Assembly (NCBI GenBank): GCA_000963575.1
Contig: CP011077.1
Location: 4,836,001 to 4,900,000 of the forward strand
Direction of reading: 5' to 3'
DNA: 64,000 nucleotides
DNA from: Klebsiella michiganensis
GTDB lineage: Bacteria > Pseudomonadota > Gammaproteobacteria > Enterobacterales > Enterobacteriaceae
The notes under the pieces are model-generated. The model was given only the letters and a program-made list of their open reading frames with translations. It had not been told where the DNA came from and did no database searches. The stretch's first letter is position 1; each line of letters starts with the position of its first letter. The translations under genes and the position numbers were made by a program. This document shows, piece by piece, positions 23,465 through 33,215 of this stretch.

Positions 23465-24073
23465 ATGAAACTGATTGGTAATTACACCAGCCCCTATGTG
23501 CGAAAGATCTCGGTCATCCTGCTGGAAAAAGGCCTTAGCTTTGAATTTGTTAACGTCAACCCGTGGGTTGGCGACAGCCCGGCCCCGCAGTACAACCCGC
23601 TCGGCAAAGTGCCGACGCTTATCACCGATGAGGGCGAACGCTGGTTTGATTCGCCGATTATCGCCCAATACCTGGAGCTGCTGAACATCGCGCCAGAGTT
23701 GATTCCGCTCGACCCGAAAGCGGCGCTGCAGGTACGCCAGCTTGAGGCGCTTTCCGACGGCATTCTGGACGCAGCGTTGACCTCGGTACGTGAGAAACTA
23801 CGCCCGGCGGAACAGCAGTCTGAAGAAGTCCTGGTGCGCCAGCGCGAGAAAATTGGCCGCGCTCTCGACTCGCTGGAACAGTACGCCGCCGACGGCATGC
23901 TGACCGCAGAGCCACTCAACCTGGCCAGTATTTCTGCAGCCTGCGCCGTGGGCTACCTCAACTTCCGTCGCGTTTCGCCGGGCTGGTGCGTGAACCGCCC
24001 TCACCTGGTCAAGCTGGTGGAACAGTTGTTTCAGCGCGAGAGTTTTGCCCGTACCGAACCGCCCGCGGCATGA
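23465..24073 (+). CDS. yibF: Glutathione S-transferase YibF
   Basis: 202-residue glutathione S-transferase-fold protein. The start is set at MKLIGNYTSPYVRKISVILLEK, matching the E. coli YibF N-terminus; an upstream ATG at 23444 lies outside the conserved part. The N-terminal thioredoxin-like domain carries the glutathione-contact turn NPLGKVPTLITDEG and the DSPIIAQYLE motif (about residues 59-68). The C-terminal helical domain ends FQRESFARTEPPAA as in E. coli. E. coli YibF binds glutathione weakly and its substrate is unsettled. It directly precedes selA, as in E. coli, with about 70 bases between them. Confidence 0.95.
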   Translation: MKLIGNYTSPYVRKISVILLEKGLSFEFVNVNPWVGDSPAPQYNPLGKVPTLITDEGERWFDSPIIAQYLELLNIAPELIPLDPKAALQVRQLEALSDGILDAALTSVREKLRPAEQQSEEVLVRQREKIGRALDSLEQYAADGMLTAEPLNLASISAACAVGYLNFRRVSPGWCVNRPHLVKLVEQLFQRESFARTEPPAA

Positions 24074-24142
24074 TCTGCGGCCAGGACAGGGGACGTTGTC
24101 CCCTGTAATATCGCTCACAAATTTCTTAATTCAGCCCCTGCC

Positions 24143-25531
24143 ATGACGACAGCTCAAACACTTTTTAGCCATCTTCCGGCGACCGACCGCCTGCTGCGCG
24201 ATGCCGCCTTTACCGCCCTCCTTGCGGAGTTCGGCCATACACGCGTGGTCACCACGCTGAGAACGCTGCAAAACGAAGCGCGCGAGCACATCCGCGCGGC
24301 GAGCAAGCTGCCGGACTGGAGCGAGGACTGGGCGAAGAAAACGCGTAACGTGCTCGAGGCCAGCCAGCGCAGCGCGCTCCAGCCCGTTTTCAACCTGACC
24401 GGCACCGTATTGCACACCAATCTTGGCCGGGCACTGCAGGCTGAAGAAGCCATTGATGCAGTCAGCGAAGCCATGCGCTCCGCCGTCACGCTGGAATATT
24501 CCCTGGACGACGCCGGGCGCGGCCACCGGGATCGCGCCATTGCCGACCTGCTTTGCGAGCTGACCGGGGCGGAAGACGCCTGCATCGTCAATAACAATGC
24601 GGCGGCGGTTCTGTTGATGCTGGCAGCCTGCGCAAACGGTGGTGAAGTGGTAGTTTCGCGCGGCGAACTGGTGGAAATTGGCGGCGCGTTTCGCATTCCC
24701 GACGTTATGCGGCAGGCAGGCTGCACGCTGGTTGAAGTCGGCACCACCAACCGCACTCACCTGAAAGACTATCGTGCAGCCGCAGGTGACAGCACCTCGC
24801 TGTTGATGAAGGTGCACACCAGCAACTACCACATAGCAGGCTTCACCAAAGCGGTCAGCGAGGCCGAGCTGGTCGCGCTGGGCAACGAACTCGGCCTGCC
24901 GGTACTCACCGACCTCGGCAGCGGCTCGCTGGTGGATTTAAGCCAGTGGGGACTGCCGCCGGAGCCGATGCCACAGCAACTGATTGCCGACGGCGTGAGC
25001 CTGGTCAGCTTCTCCGGCGACAAGCTGCTGGGTGGCCCGCAGGCCGGGATCATCGTCGGCAAAAAGGCGCTGATAGAGCGCATTCAAAGCCACCCGCTGA
25101 AGCGCGCGCTGCGGGCCGACAAAATGACGCTGGCGGCGCTGGAAGCCACACTGCGGCTGTACCAGCACCCGGAAACGTTGGTTGAGCGCCTGCCAACCCT
25201 GCGCCTGCTGACCCGCAGCGCCGAAGATATCCATCTGCAGGCCAGCCGCCTGCGGCCCGCATTTGAGCAACGCTTTGGTGAGCAATTCGACGTGCGCGTT
25301 GAGGCGTGCCTGTCGCAAATTGGCAGCGGCTCTTTGCCCGTTGACCGCCTGCCAGGCGCCGCCCTGACCTTTACGCCGAAAGACGGACGAGGCGCAACGC
25401 TCGCCTCGCTGACGCAAACCCTGCGTGAGCTGGAAAGGCCGGTGATTGGCCGCGTGGCCGAGGGCCGCCTGTGGCTGGATTTACGCTGTCTGGAAAACGA
25501 AGCGCTGCTGCTGGAGGGGATTGCCCAGTGA
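24143..25531 (+). CDS. selA: L-seryl-tRNA(Sec) selenium transferase
   Basis: PLP-dependent enzyme that converts seryl-tRNA(Sec) to selenocysteinyl-tRNA(Sec) using selenophosphate. The 462-residue product begins MTTAQTLFSHLPATDRLLRD, and the PLP lysine is in SFSGDKLLGGPQAG (about residue 294). The glycine-rich NLGRALQAEEAI and NNNAAAVLLML segments match the family. It overlaps selB by four bases (GTGA at 25528-25531), so the two are translationally coupled. Its tRNA substrate, selC, is present in this window at 45400 and one target, fdoG, at 30153. Confidence 0.98.
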   Translation: MTTAQTLFSHLPATDRLLRDAAFTALLAEFGHTRVVTTLRTLQNEAREHIRAASKLPDWSEDWAKKTRNVLEASQRSALQPVFNLTGTVLHTNLGRALQAEEAIDAVSEAMRSAVTLEYSLDDAGRGHRDRAIADLLCELTGAEDACIVNNNAAAVLLMLAACANGGEVVVSRGELVEIGGAFRIPDVMRQAGCTLVEVGTTNRTHLKDYRAAAGDSTSLLMKVHTSNYHIAGFTKAVSEAELVALGNELGLPVLTDLGSGSLVDLSQWGLPPEPMPQQLIADGVSLVSFSGDKLLGGPQAGIIVGKKALIERIQSHPLKRALRADKMTLAALEATLRLYQHPETLVERLPTLRLLTRSAEDIHLQASRLRPAFEQRFGEQFDVRVEACLSQIGSGSLPVDRLPGAALTFTPKDGRGATLASLTQTLRELERPVIGRVAEGRLWLDLRCLENEALLLEGIAQ

Positions 25532-27363
25532 TTATCGCCACCGCCGGGCACGTCGACCACGGCAAAACCACCCTGCTACAGGCGCTGACCGGCGTGAATG
25601 CGGATCGGCTGCCGGAAGAAAAGAAACGCGGCATGACCATCGACCTCGGCTACGCCTACTGGCCGCAGCCGGATGGCCGGGTGATTGGCTTTATTGACGT
25701 GCCCGGGCACGAAAAGTTTCTGGCCAACATGCTGGCGGGCGTCGGCGGCATCGATCATGCCCTGCTGGTCATCGCCTGCGACGACGGCGTGATGGCGCAA
25801 ACCCGTGAGCATCTGGCGATTTTACAGCTGACGGGCAACCCACAAATTACCGTCGCGCTGACCAAAGCCGACCGCGTAAGCGACAGCCGCCTTGCAGAAG
25901 TTCGGGCAGAAGTCGCCGCGCTGCTGGGTGATATCCAGGCCGCCATTTTTACTACCGCCGCCCCCAGCGGGGACGGCGTTGAGGCGCTACAACGGCATCT
26001 CAAAGGGTTGGGCGAACGCCCTCATGCCACTTCGCATCGCTTTCGCCTCGCTATCGACCGCGCCTTTACGGTTAAGGGCGCAGGGCTGGTGGTGACCGGC
26101 ACGGCGCTGAGCGGCGAAGTTAACATCGGCGATTCACTCTGGCTGACAGGCGCAGAAAAACCGATGCGCGTACGCGGCCTTCACGCCCAAAACCAGCCGG
26201 TTTCCGGCGCGATGGCCGGGCAGCGTATTGCGCTGAACATCAGCGGGGACGCGGAAAAAACCGACATCAGCCGGGGCGACTGGCTGCTGAGTGAAAAACC
26301 GCTGCAGCCGGTTGAGCGCGTCATCGTCGAGCTGCAAGCGCTCCAGCCGCTGCAACAGTGGCAGCCGCTGCATATTCACCATTCTGCACGCCATGTGACC
26401 GGGCGAGTTTCCCTGCTTGAAGGCCATCTGGCCGAGCTGGTGCTGGATGCGCCGCTGTGGCTGGCAGATAACGACCGCCTGGTGCTACGCGATATCAGCG
26501 CCCGCACCACGCTCGCCGGGGCTCGCGCGGTGCTGCTTCACGCGCCGCGCCGCGGCAAACGCCAGCCCGCGTTCCTGAGCTGGCTGGGTGAACTGACTGA
26601 AGCCGCCGATGACCAACAGGTGCTGGAAGCGCACCTGGCGCGCGGGGCCGTCTTGCTCAACGAATTTAGCTGGGCGCGTCAATTAACGGCGCAAGGGCTT
26701 CAGAACCTGCTTGCAAAGCCGGGCTATTTGCAGGCGGGCAATGCGTTGCTAAGCCCGGAGGTGGCCACCCGCTGGCAGCAAAAACTGCTCGACGCGCTGG
26801 CACGCTATCACCAGCAGCATGACGATCAGCCGGGGCCGGGGCGAGAGCGCCTGCGCCGCATGGCATTACCCGCAGAGGACGAGGGCCTAGTGCTATCGCT
26901 CATCGAAAAAATGCGCGGTGAAGGCCTGCTAATGAGCCGCCATGGCTGGCTGCATCTGCCGGGACATGAGCCAGGATTTTCCGCTGCACAACGGGCCGTA
27001 TGGGACAAAGTCGATGCCCTGTTTGGCGACGAGCCTTGGTGGGTTCGCGACCTGGCCAAAGCAACCGGCGAAGAAGAGCAGGCCATGCGCCAGCTGCTAA
27101 GATCCGCCGCTCAGCAGGGGCTGGTCACCGCGATTCTGAAAGATCGTTACTACCGCAACGATCGCCTGCAGGCCTTTGCCGATCTGATCCGCGACCTGGA
27201 TCAAACTCAAGGCGCCGCCAACGCAGCCGACTTCCGCGACAGATTGGGCGTGGGCCGTAAGCTGGCAATTCAGATCCTGGAGTATTTCGACAAAATTGGC
27301 TTCACCCGCCGGCGCGGCAACGACCATTTGCTGCGCGATAAAGCGCTGTTCGCCAAGGCGTAA
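25528..27363 (+). CDS. selB: Selenocysteine-specific elongation factor SelB
   Basis: GTPase that carries selenocysteinyl-tRNA to ribosomes stalled at UGA and binds the mRNA hairpin downstream. The start is the GTG at 25528 overlapping the selA stop; an ATG upstream in the same frame lies inside selA. Motifs: GHVDHGKTTLLQAL (G1, residues 7-20), the DVPGHEKF G3, and TKAD G4. Domains 2-3 follow; the C-terminal half has the four winged-helix units that bind the SECIS hairpin (ending DKIGFTRRRGNDHLLRDKALFAKA). 611 residues against 614 in E. coli. Confidence 0.97.
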   Translation: MIIATAGHVDHGKTTLLQALTGVNADRLPEEKKRGMTIDLGYAYWPQPDGRVIGFIDVPGHEKFLANMLAGVGGIDHALLVIACDDGVMAQTREHLAILQLTGNPQITVALTKADRVSDSRLAEVRAEVAALLGDIQAAIFTTAAPSGDGVEALQRHLKGLGERPHATSHRFRLAIDRAFTVKGAGLVVTGTALSGEVNIGDSLWLTGAEKPMRVRGLHAQNQPVSGAMAGQRIALNISGDAEKTDISRGDWLLSEKPLQPVERVIVELQALQPLQQWQPLHIHHSARHVTGRVSLLEGHLAELVLDAPLWLADNDRLVLRDISARTTLAGARAVLLHAPRRGKRQPAFLSWLGELTEAADDQQVLEAHLARGAVLLNEFSWARQLTAQGLQNLLAKPGYLQAGNALLSPEVATRWQQKLLDALARYHQQHDDQPGPGRERLRRMALPAEDEGLVLSLIEKMRGEGLLMSRHGWLHLPGHEPGFSAAQRAVWDKVDALFGDEPWWVRDLAKATGEEEQAMRQLLRSAAQQGLVTAILKDRYYRNDRLQAFADLIRDLDQTQGAANAADFRDRLGVGRKLAIQILEYFDKIGFTRRRGNDHLLRDKALFAKA

Positions 27364-27367
27364 TATT

Positions 27368-27410
27368 CCTTCCCGCGAGAAGAGGCTGTGCCTCTTCCCG
27401 GAAGGGAATC
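27368..27410 (+). terminator. Nested inverted repeat after selB
   Basis: GAAGAGG (27379-27385) and CCTCTTC (27391-27397) pair around CTGTG. Outside it ATTCCTTCCC and GGAAGGGAAT can also pair, so the whole stretch folds as one long hairpin. No T-run follows, so it may be a processing or stabilising structure rather than a classical terminator. Confidence 0.55.
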
Positions 27411-27500
27411 CGTGAGGCGTGTCGTAAAGCAGACGGGAAATGGCGAAGAAACAGGCAGCCCGGACTACCCTTGTGAGTGAACCATCACAAGGAGACGGCT

Positions 27501-29039
27501 ATGACAAACAATCCTCCCGATACCCGTATTATCCCCGGCGAGTATGGTTTCCCGCTCAAACTTAAACCCCGTTACGACAACTACATCGGCGGCCAGTGGA
27601 TTGCCCCGGTCGGCGGCCAGTACTATGAAAACCTCACCCCGGTAACCGGCCAGCCGCTGTGCGAAATCGCCAGCTCCGGCAAGGCCGACATAGACCTCGC
27701 GCTGGATGCCGCCCACGCAGCCAAAAAGGGCTGGGGGCAGATGTCCGTTCAGGAGCGCGCCACCATCCTGCTGAAAATTGCCGACCGCATGGAGCAAAAT
27801 ATTGAGCTGCTGGCCACGGCAGAAACCTGGGACAACGGCAAACCGATCCGTGAAACCAGCGCCGCCGACGTGCCGCTGGCTATCGACCACTTCCGCTACT
27901 TCGCCTCCTGCATTCGTGCCCAGGAAGGCGGCATCAGTGAGGTGGACAAAGACACCGTGGCCTATCACTTCCACGAACCACTTGGCGTGGTCGCGCAGAT
28001 TATCCCGTGGAACTTCCCGCTGCTGATGGCGAGCTGGAAGATGGCGCCAGCGTTGGCGGCGGGCAACTGCATCGTACTTAAACCCGCACGGCTGACCCCG
28101 CTTTCCGTGCTGCTGCTGATGGAACTGGTTGGCGATCTGCTGCCGCCGGGCGTGGTGAACGTAGTGAACGGCGCGGGCGGCGAGATTGGCGAATACCTGG
28201 CGACGTCAAAACGCATCGCTAAAGTGGCGTTTACCGGCTCCACCGAAGTCGGTCAGCAGATCATGCAGTACGCCACCCAGAACATTATCCCGGTCACGCT
28301 GGAGCTGGGCGGTAAATCTCCGAACATCTTCTTTGCCGACGTGATGGAAGAGGAAGACGCCTTCTTCGACAAAGCGCTGGAAGGCTTTGCGCTGTTCGCT
28401 TTCAACCAGGGCGAGGTCTGTACCTGCCCAAGCCGCGCGCTGGTGCAGGAATCCATCTACGAGCGCTTTATCGAGCGGGCCATTCGCCGGGTAGAAGCCA
28501 TCCGCAGCGGCAACCCGCTGGACAGCCGTACCCAGATGGGCGCCCAGGTGTCTCAGGGGCAGATGGAAACCATCCTCAACTACATCGACATCGGCAAGAA
28601 AGAAGGCGCGGACGTCCTTACCGGCGGGCGCAGAAAAGCGCTGGCGGGCGATCTGCAGGCAGGCTACTACCTCGAACCAACCATCCTGTTCGGTAAAAAC
28701 AACATGCGTGTGTTCCAGGAGGAAATCTTCGGCCCGGTGCTCGCCGTCACCACCTTTAAAACCGTGGAAGAGGCGCTGGAGCTGGCGAACGATACCGAAT
28801 ATGGCCTCGGCGCGGGCGTATGGAGCCGCAACGGCAGCCTGGCGTACAAAATGGGGCGCGGCATTCAGGCCGGGCGCGTGTGGACTAACTGTTACCACGC
28901 CTACCCGGCACACGCGGCATTCGGCGGCTATAAGCAGTCCGGGATCGGGCGAGAGACCCATAAGATGATGCTGGAGCATTATCAGCAGACCAAGTGCCTG
29001 CTGGTGAGCTATTCCGATAAGCCGCTGGGCCTGTTCTGA
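27501..29039 (+). CDS. aldB: Aldehyde dehydrogenase AldB
   Basis: NADP-linked aldehyde dehydrogenase (acetaldehyde and related aldehydes), in E. coli induced in stationary phase by RpoS and CRP. The start is taken at MTNNPPDTRIIPGEYGFPLKLK (512 residues as in E. coli), preceded by AAGGAGA; an ATG at 27477 would precede the ribosome site. Catalytic features: the cofactor-binding PWNFPLLMASWKMAPALAAGN, the general base Glu in ELGGKSPN, and the nucleophile Cys in FNQGEVCTCPSRA. It follows selB at 137 bases with its own promoter region. Confidence 0.98.
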   Translation: MTNNPPDTRIIPGEYGFPLKLKPRYDNYIGGQWIAPVGGQYYENLTPVTGQPLCEIASSGKADIDLALDAAHAAKKGWGQMSVQERATILLKIADRMEQNIELLATAETWDNGKPIRETSAADVPLAIDHFRYFASCIRAQEGGISEVDKDTVAYHFHEPLGVVAQIIPWNFPLLMASWKMAPALAAGNCIVLKPARLTPLSVLLLMELVGDLLPPGVVNVVNGAGGEIGEYLATSKRIAKVAFTGSTEVGQQIMQYATQNIIPVTLELGGKSPNIFFADVMEEEDAFFDKALEGFALFAFNQGEVCTCPSRALVQESIYERFIERAIRRVEAIRSGNPLDSRTQMGAQVSQGQMETILNYIDIGKKEGADVLTGGRRKALAGDLQAGYYLEPTILFGKNNMRVFQEEIFGPVLAVTTFKTVEEALELANDTEYGLGAGVWSRNGSLAYKMGRGIQAGRVWTNCYHAYPAHAAFGGYKQSGIGRETHKMMLEHYQQTKCLLVSYSDKPLGLF

Positions 29040-29046
29040 GGATTGA

Positions 29047-29143
29047 CCCTCACCCTAACCCTCTCCCTGGCAGGGAGAGGGGACACAAACTATCCAATAC
29101 TTGTTTCCCCCTCTCCCCTTGGGGAGAGGGCCGGGGTGAGGGG
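29047..29143. repeat. Paired REP-like palindromic repeat between aldB and fdhD
   Basis: CCCTCACCCTAACCCTCTCC, closed by GGGAGAGGGG (29047-29083), is followed by an inverted unit CCCCCTCTCCCC...GGGGAGAGGGCCGGGGTGAGGGG (about 29107-29143). It is the same element as at 19321 and 49568 and lies between the convergent ends of aldB and fdhD, where it can also help terminate both. Confidence 0.87.
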
Positions 29144-29148
29144 AAAAT

Positions 29149-29973
29149 CTAGCGCAGCCGCTCCGGGTGCGTATAAACCGTGGCACGTCCTGGCCGGTTA
29201 AAACCCACCAGCGTCAGATGAGTACGCTGTGCAACCTCCACCGCTAATGAGGTCGCCGCAGACACCGCGAACAGGATTTCAATGCCGCACATCGCGGCCT
29301 TCTGTACCATTTCATAGCTTGCACGGCTCGACACCAGCGCGGCCCCGTTGTGCCACGGATTACGGCTGCGAACACCGAGCATTTTATCCAGCGCCACATG
29401 GCGGCCGATATCTTCCCTTCCGTCGAGGATCTGGCCCTCTGGATCTAGCCATAACGCCGCATGAGTACAGCCAGTTAGCTCGCCGACGGGCTGGTAGTCA
29501 CGCATTCTTCTCAACGCCCCGTCCAGGTTTTCCAGGACAAACGTCTGGGTAAACGGCAGCGGCGGCACCGGGCGGCCAATATCGTTTAACTGCTCGACGC
29601 CGCAAACGCCGCAGCCCGTTCGCCCGGCCAGCGCTCGCCGGCGCTCTTTCAGGCCCGCAAAGCGGCGGCTGGACAGCTCGACCTGCACTTCAATGCCGTT
29701 ACAAGTTGGCAACACATCCATCCCGTAAATATCCGCCGGACTTTCAATGATGCCTTCGGACAGGGAAAACCCGAGCGCAAACGCTTCAAGGTCTTTGGGC
29801 GAAGCCATCATCACAACATGTGAAATGCCGTTGTAAACCAGCGCGACAGGGACTTCTTCCGCCAGCCAGTCGGTTTCAGCCGCGGTGAGATTGCCCCGGT
29901 GCCAAAGCTCGATCGTGCGTGCGCCGGTAACCTGTTCCATTATATTTTTTTCAGAGTGGTGAAGTTTGTTCAC
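29149..29973 (-). CDS. fdhD: Formate dehydrogenase sulfurtransferase FdhD
   Basis: Transfers sulfur from IscS to the molybdenum cofactor of formate dehydrogenases, needed for their activity. The GTG at 29973 is chosen as start: it gives 274 residues, and the N-terminus MNKLHHSEKNIMEQVTGARTIELW has the same length before the conserved IELW as E. coli FdhD (277 residues). The sulfur-relay cysteines are C121 and C124 in RTGCGVCG. It is transcribed divergently from fdoG with a 179-base spacer, the usual enterobacterial arrangement. No ribosome site is obvious before the GTG, so the ATG at 29940 remains an alternative. Confidence 0.95.
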   Translation of the reverse strand: MNKLHHSEKNIMEQVTGARTIELWHRGNLTAAETDWLAEEVPVALVYNGISHVVMMASPKDLEAFALGFSLSEGIIESPADIYGMDVLPTCNGIEVQVELSSRRFAGLKERRRALAGRTGCGVCGVEQLNDIGRPVPPLPFTQTFVLENLDGALRRMRDYQPVGELTGCTHAALWLDPEGQILDGREDIGRHVALDKMLGVRSRNPWHNGAALVSSRASYEMVQKAAMCGIEILFAVSAATSLAVEVAQRTHLTLVGFNRPGRATVYTHPERLR

Positions 29974-30012
29974 TTTGTTTTAACCATTCGAGAACACCCT
30001 CAGTACCATTGT

Positions 30013-30046
30013 GGTATTCTACTTAATACCCCTTCCGGATGAAGGG
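30013..30046. promoter_or_regulatory. Palindromes in the fdhD-fdoG divergent spacer
   Basis: GGTATT-CTACTT-AATACC (30013-30030) and next to it CCCTTC-CGGAT-GAAGGG (30030-30046) are two abutting inverted repeats midway between the divergent starts. They could be a regulator site and a 5'-leader hairpin; neither matches a regulator motif I can name with confidence. Confidence 0.4.
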
Positions 30047-30152
30047 AAGTAAGCCATCAAAATCTATACTGGTTCTAATTGTGAACCTTTGCGGTTGACC
30101 CCGCAAAATAAATCCTAAGCAATGTGAAATGTCGAAATGTAAGGAGCGATCC

Positions 30153-33100
30153 ATGCAGGTCAGCAGAAGGCAGTTCTTTAAGATCTGCGCTGGCGGTATG
30201 GCAGGCACCACGGCAGCAGCACTGGGTTTTGCCCCCGGCGCTGCGCTCGCGGAAACCCGGCAGTACAAGCTGCTACGCACCCGTGAAACCCGTAACACCT
30301 GCACATACTGCTCCGTCGGCTGTGGGCTATTGATGTATAGCCTCGGCGACGGCGCAAAAAACGCAAAAGCCTCAATTTTCCATATCGAAGGTGACCCGGA
30401 CCACCCGGTAAACCGCGGCGCGCTGTGCCCGAAAGGGGCCGGTCTGGTGGACTTCATCCATTCCGAAAGCCGCCTGAAAACGCCTTCTTACCGCGCGCCA
30501 GGCTCCGATAAATGGCAGCAAATCAGCTGGGACGATGCCTTTGACCGCATCGCGAAGCTGATGAAAGAAGACCGTGACGCCAACTTCATCGAAAAGAACG
30601 AACAGGGCACCACGGTCAACCGCTGGCTCTCCACGGGGATGCTTTGCGCCTCCGCGTCCAGCAACGAAACCGGCTATTTAACCCAGAAATTTTCCCGCGC
30701 CCTCGGCATGCTTGCCGTGGATAACCAGGCGCGTGTCTGACACGGACCAACGGTAGCAAGTCTTGCTCCAACATTTGGTCGCGGTGCGATGACCAACCAC
30801 TGGGTTGATATCAAAAACGCCAACCTCATCGTGGTGATGGGTGGGAATGCGGCAGAAGCGCATCCGGTGGGATTCCGCTGGGCGATGGAAGCCAAAATTC
30901 ACAACGGCGCGAAGCTGATTGTGATCGATCCTCGATTTACGCGAACCGCTTCGGTGGCGGATTTCTACACGCCTATCCGTTCCGGGACCGACATTGCTTT
31001 CCTGTCGGGCGTCCTGCTGTACCTGATTAACAACAACAAATTCAACCGCGAGTACGTCGAGTCTTACACCAACGCCAACCTGATTGTGCGTGAGGACTTC
31101 GGCTTCGACGACGGCCTGTTCACCGGCTATGACGCGGCAAACCGCAAATACGATAAAACCACCTGGAACTACGAGCTGGATGAAGAAGGCTTCGCCAAAC
31201 GCGACCTGACGCTTCAACACCCGCGCTGCGTGTGGAATCTGCTGAAAGAGCATATTTCCCGCTACACGCCGGACGTGGTCACCAGCATCTGCGGTACGCC
31301 GAAAGAAGACTTCCTGAAAGTGTGCGAGTACATCGCCGAAACCAGCGTGGCGGACAAAACCGCGTCGTTCCTGTACGCCCTGGGCTGGACTCAGCACTCC
31401 ATCGGCGCGCAGAACATCCGCACCATGGCGATGATCCAGCTGCTGCTCGGCAACATGGGGATGGCAGGCGGCGGCGTCAACGCCCTGCGCGGCCACTCCA
31501 ACATTCAGGGTCTGACCGACCTCGGCCTGCTCTCCACCAGCCTGCCGGGTTACATGAACCTGCCAAGCGAAAAACAGGTGGATATCGACAGCTATCTGGC
31601 GGCCAACACGCCTAAACCGCTGCTGAAAGGCCAGGTGAACTACTGGGGCAACTACCCGAAATTCTTCGTCTCGATGATGAAAGCCTTCTTTGGCGACAAA
31701 GCGACGAAGGAGAACAGCTGGGGCTACGACTGGCTGCCGAAGTGGGATAAGAGCTACGACGTGCTGCAGTACTTCGAGATGATGAGCCAGGGCAAGGTCA
31801 ACGGCTATCTGTGCCAGGGCTTTAACCCGGTGGCCTCGTTCCCTAACAAGAACAAGGTTGTGGCCTCGCTTTCGAAGCTGAAGTTCCTGGTCACTATCGA
31901 CCCGCTGAACACCGAAACGTCCAACTTCTGGCAAAACCACGGCGAAATGAACGACGTTGATCCGTCGCAAATCCAGACCGAGGTGTTCCGTCTGCCGTCC
32001 ACCTGCTTTGCGGAAGAGAACGGCTCCATCGTGAACTCCGGGCGCTGGCTGCAGTGGCACTGGAAGGGGGCGGATGCGCCAGGGGAAGCGCTGAACGACG
32101 GCGAAATCCTCTCCGGCATCTTCACCCGCCTGCGCAATATGTACGAGCGCGACGGCGGCAAAGTGCCTGAGCAGGTGCTGAACATGACCTGGAAGTACCT
32201 GACGCCGGACAACCCGGCGCCGGAAGAAGTGGCCATGGAAAGCAACGGTAAAGCGCTGGCAGACCTGATTGACCCGGCCACCGGCGCGGTGCTGGTGAAA
32301 AAAGGGCAGCAGCTCAGCTCCTTTGCGCAGCTGCGCGACGACGGTACAACCTCCAGCGGCTGCTGGATCTTTGCCGGCAGTTGGACGCCGGACGGCAACC
32401 AGATGGCACGCCGCGACAACGCCGACCCGTCAGGCCTGGGCAACACGCTCGGCTGGGCATGGGCGTGGCCGCTTAACCGCCGAATTCTGTATAACCGTGC
32501 CTCCGCCGACCCATCGGGTAAACCGTGGGATGAAAAACGCCGCCTGATCTCCTGGGATGGCGCGAAATGGGGCGGCATCGACGTGCCGGACTACAGCACC
32601 GCCGCGCCGGACAGCGGCGTCGGGCCGTTTATCATGCAGCCGGAAGGGCTGGGTCGCCTGTTTGCCCTCGACAAGATGGCAGAAGGGCCGTTCCCGGAAC
32701 ACTACGAGCCGTTTGAAACGCCGCTGGGCACCAACCCGCTGCACCCGAACGTGGTCTCCAACCCGGCAGCCCGCGTGTTTAAAGACGATCTGGAAGCCAT
32801 GGGCAAGCATGACAAGTTCCCGTATGTCGGCACCACCTATCGTCTGACGGAGCATTTCCACTACTGGACCAAGCACGCGCTGTTGAACGCTATCGCGCAG
32901 CCGGAGCAGTTTGTCGAGATTGGCGAGAAGCTGGCTAACAAGCTCGGCATCGCCCACGGCGACACGGTGAAGGTCTCCTCCAACCGCGGCTACATCAAGG
33001 CCAAAGCGGTGGTGACCAAGCGTATCCGCACGCTGGACGTTCACGGTCAGAAGGTGGACACCATCGGGATCCCGATTCACTGGGGTTACGAAGGCGTGGC

Positions 33101-33203
33101 GAAGAAAGGCTTTATCGCCAACACCCTGACGCCGTTTGTCGGGGATGCCAACACGCAAACGCCGGAGTTTAAGGCGTTCCTGGTCAACGTGGAAAAGGTG
33201 TAA
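30153..33203 (+). CDS. fdoG: Formate dehydrogenase-O alpha subunit, selenoprotein
   Basis: Catalytic subunit of the membrane-bound, periplasm-facing formate dehydrogenase-O: oxidises formate at a molybdenum bis-MGD centre and passes electrons to FdoH. The product has 1016 residues, as in E. coli, if the in-frame UGA at 30738-30740 is read as selenocysteine (U196 in NQARV-U-HGPT). The two open frames 30129-30740 and 30789-33203 are one gene, not a broken pair. A Tat signal (SRRQFFK, residues 4-10) starts the protein. The 4Fe-4S ligands CTYCSVGC...CPKGAG are at about 50-95. An AAGGAG site precedes the ATG at 30153. First gene of fdoGHI-fdhE. Confidence 0.98.
30738..30780 (+). other. Selenocysteine UGA and bacterial SECIS hairpin in fdoG
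   Basis: The UGA codon at 30738-30740 is followed by an outer stem GACCAA (30745-30750) / TTGGTC (30775-30780) and an apical stem AGCAA (30755-30759) / TTGCT (30763-30767). The tip contains AAGTCT, resembling the GGUCU-type SelB-binding loop of E. coli formate dehydrogenase hairpins. Position and shape are those expected for SelB recoding. Confidence 0.9.
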
Positions 33204-33215
33204 CGGAGACGAATT

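Noticed and set aside
30678..32060. 460-codon open frame antisense to fdoG
   Set aside because: It is a shadow of fdoG codon bias; it spans the UGA and SECIS region on the opposite strand and has no family features.
30129..33203. fdoG as a pseudogene broken by a stop codon
   Set aside because: The TGA is at the known selenocysteine position, followed by a SECIS-like hairpin; SelA, SelB and tRNA-Sec are encoded in the same window.
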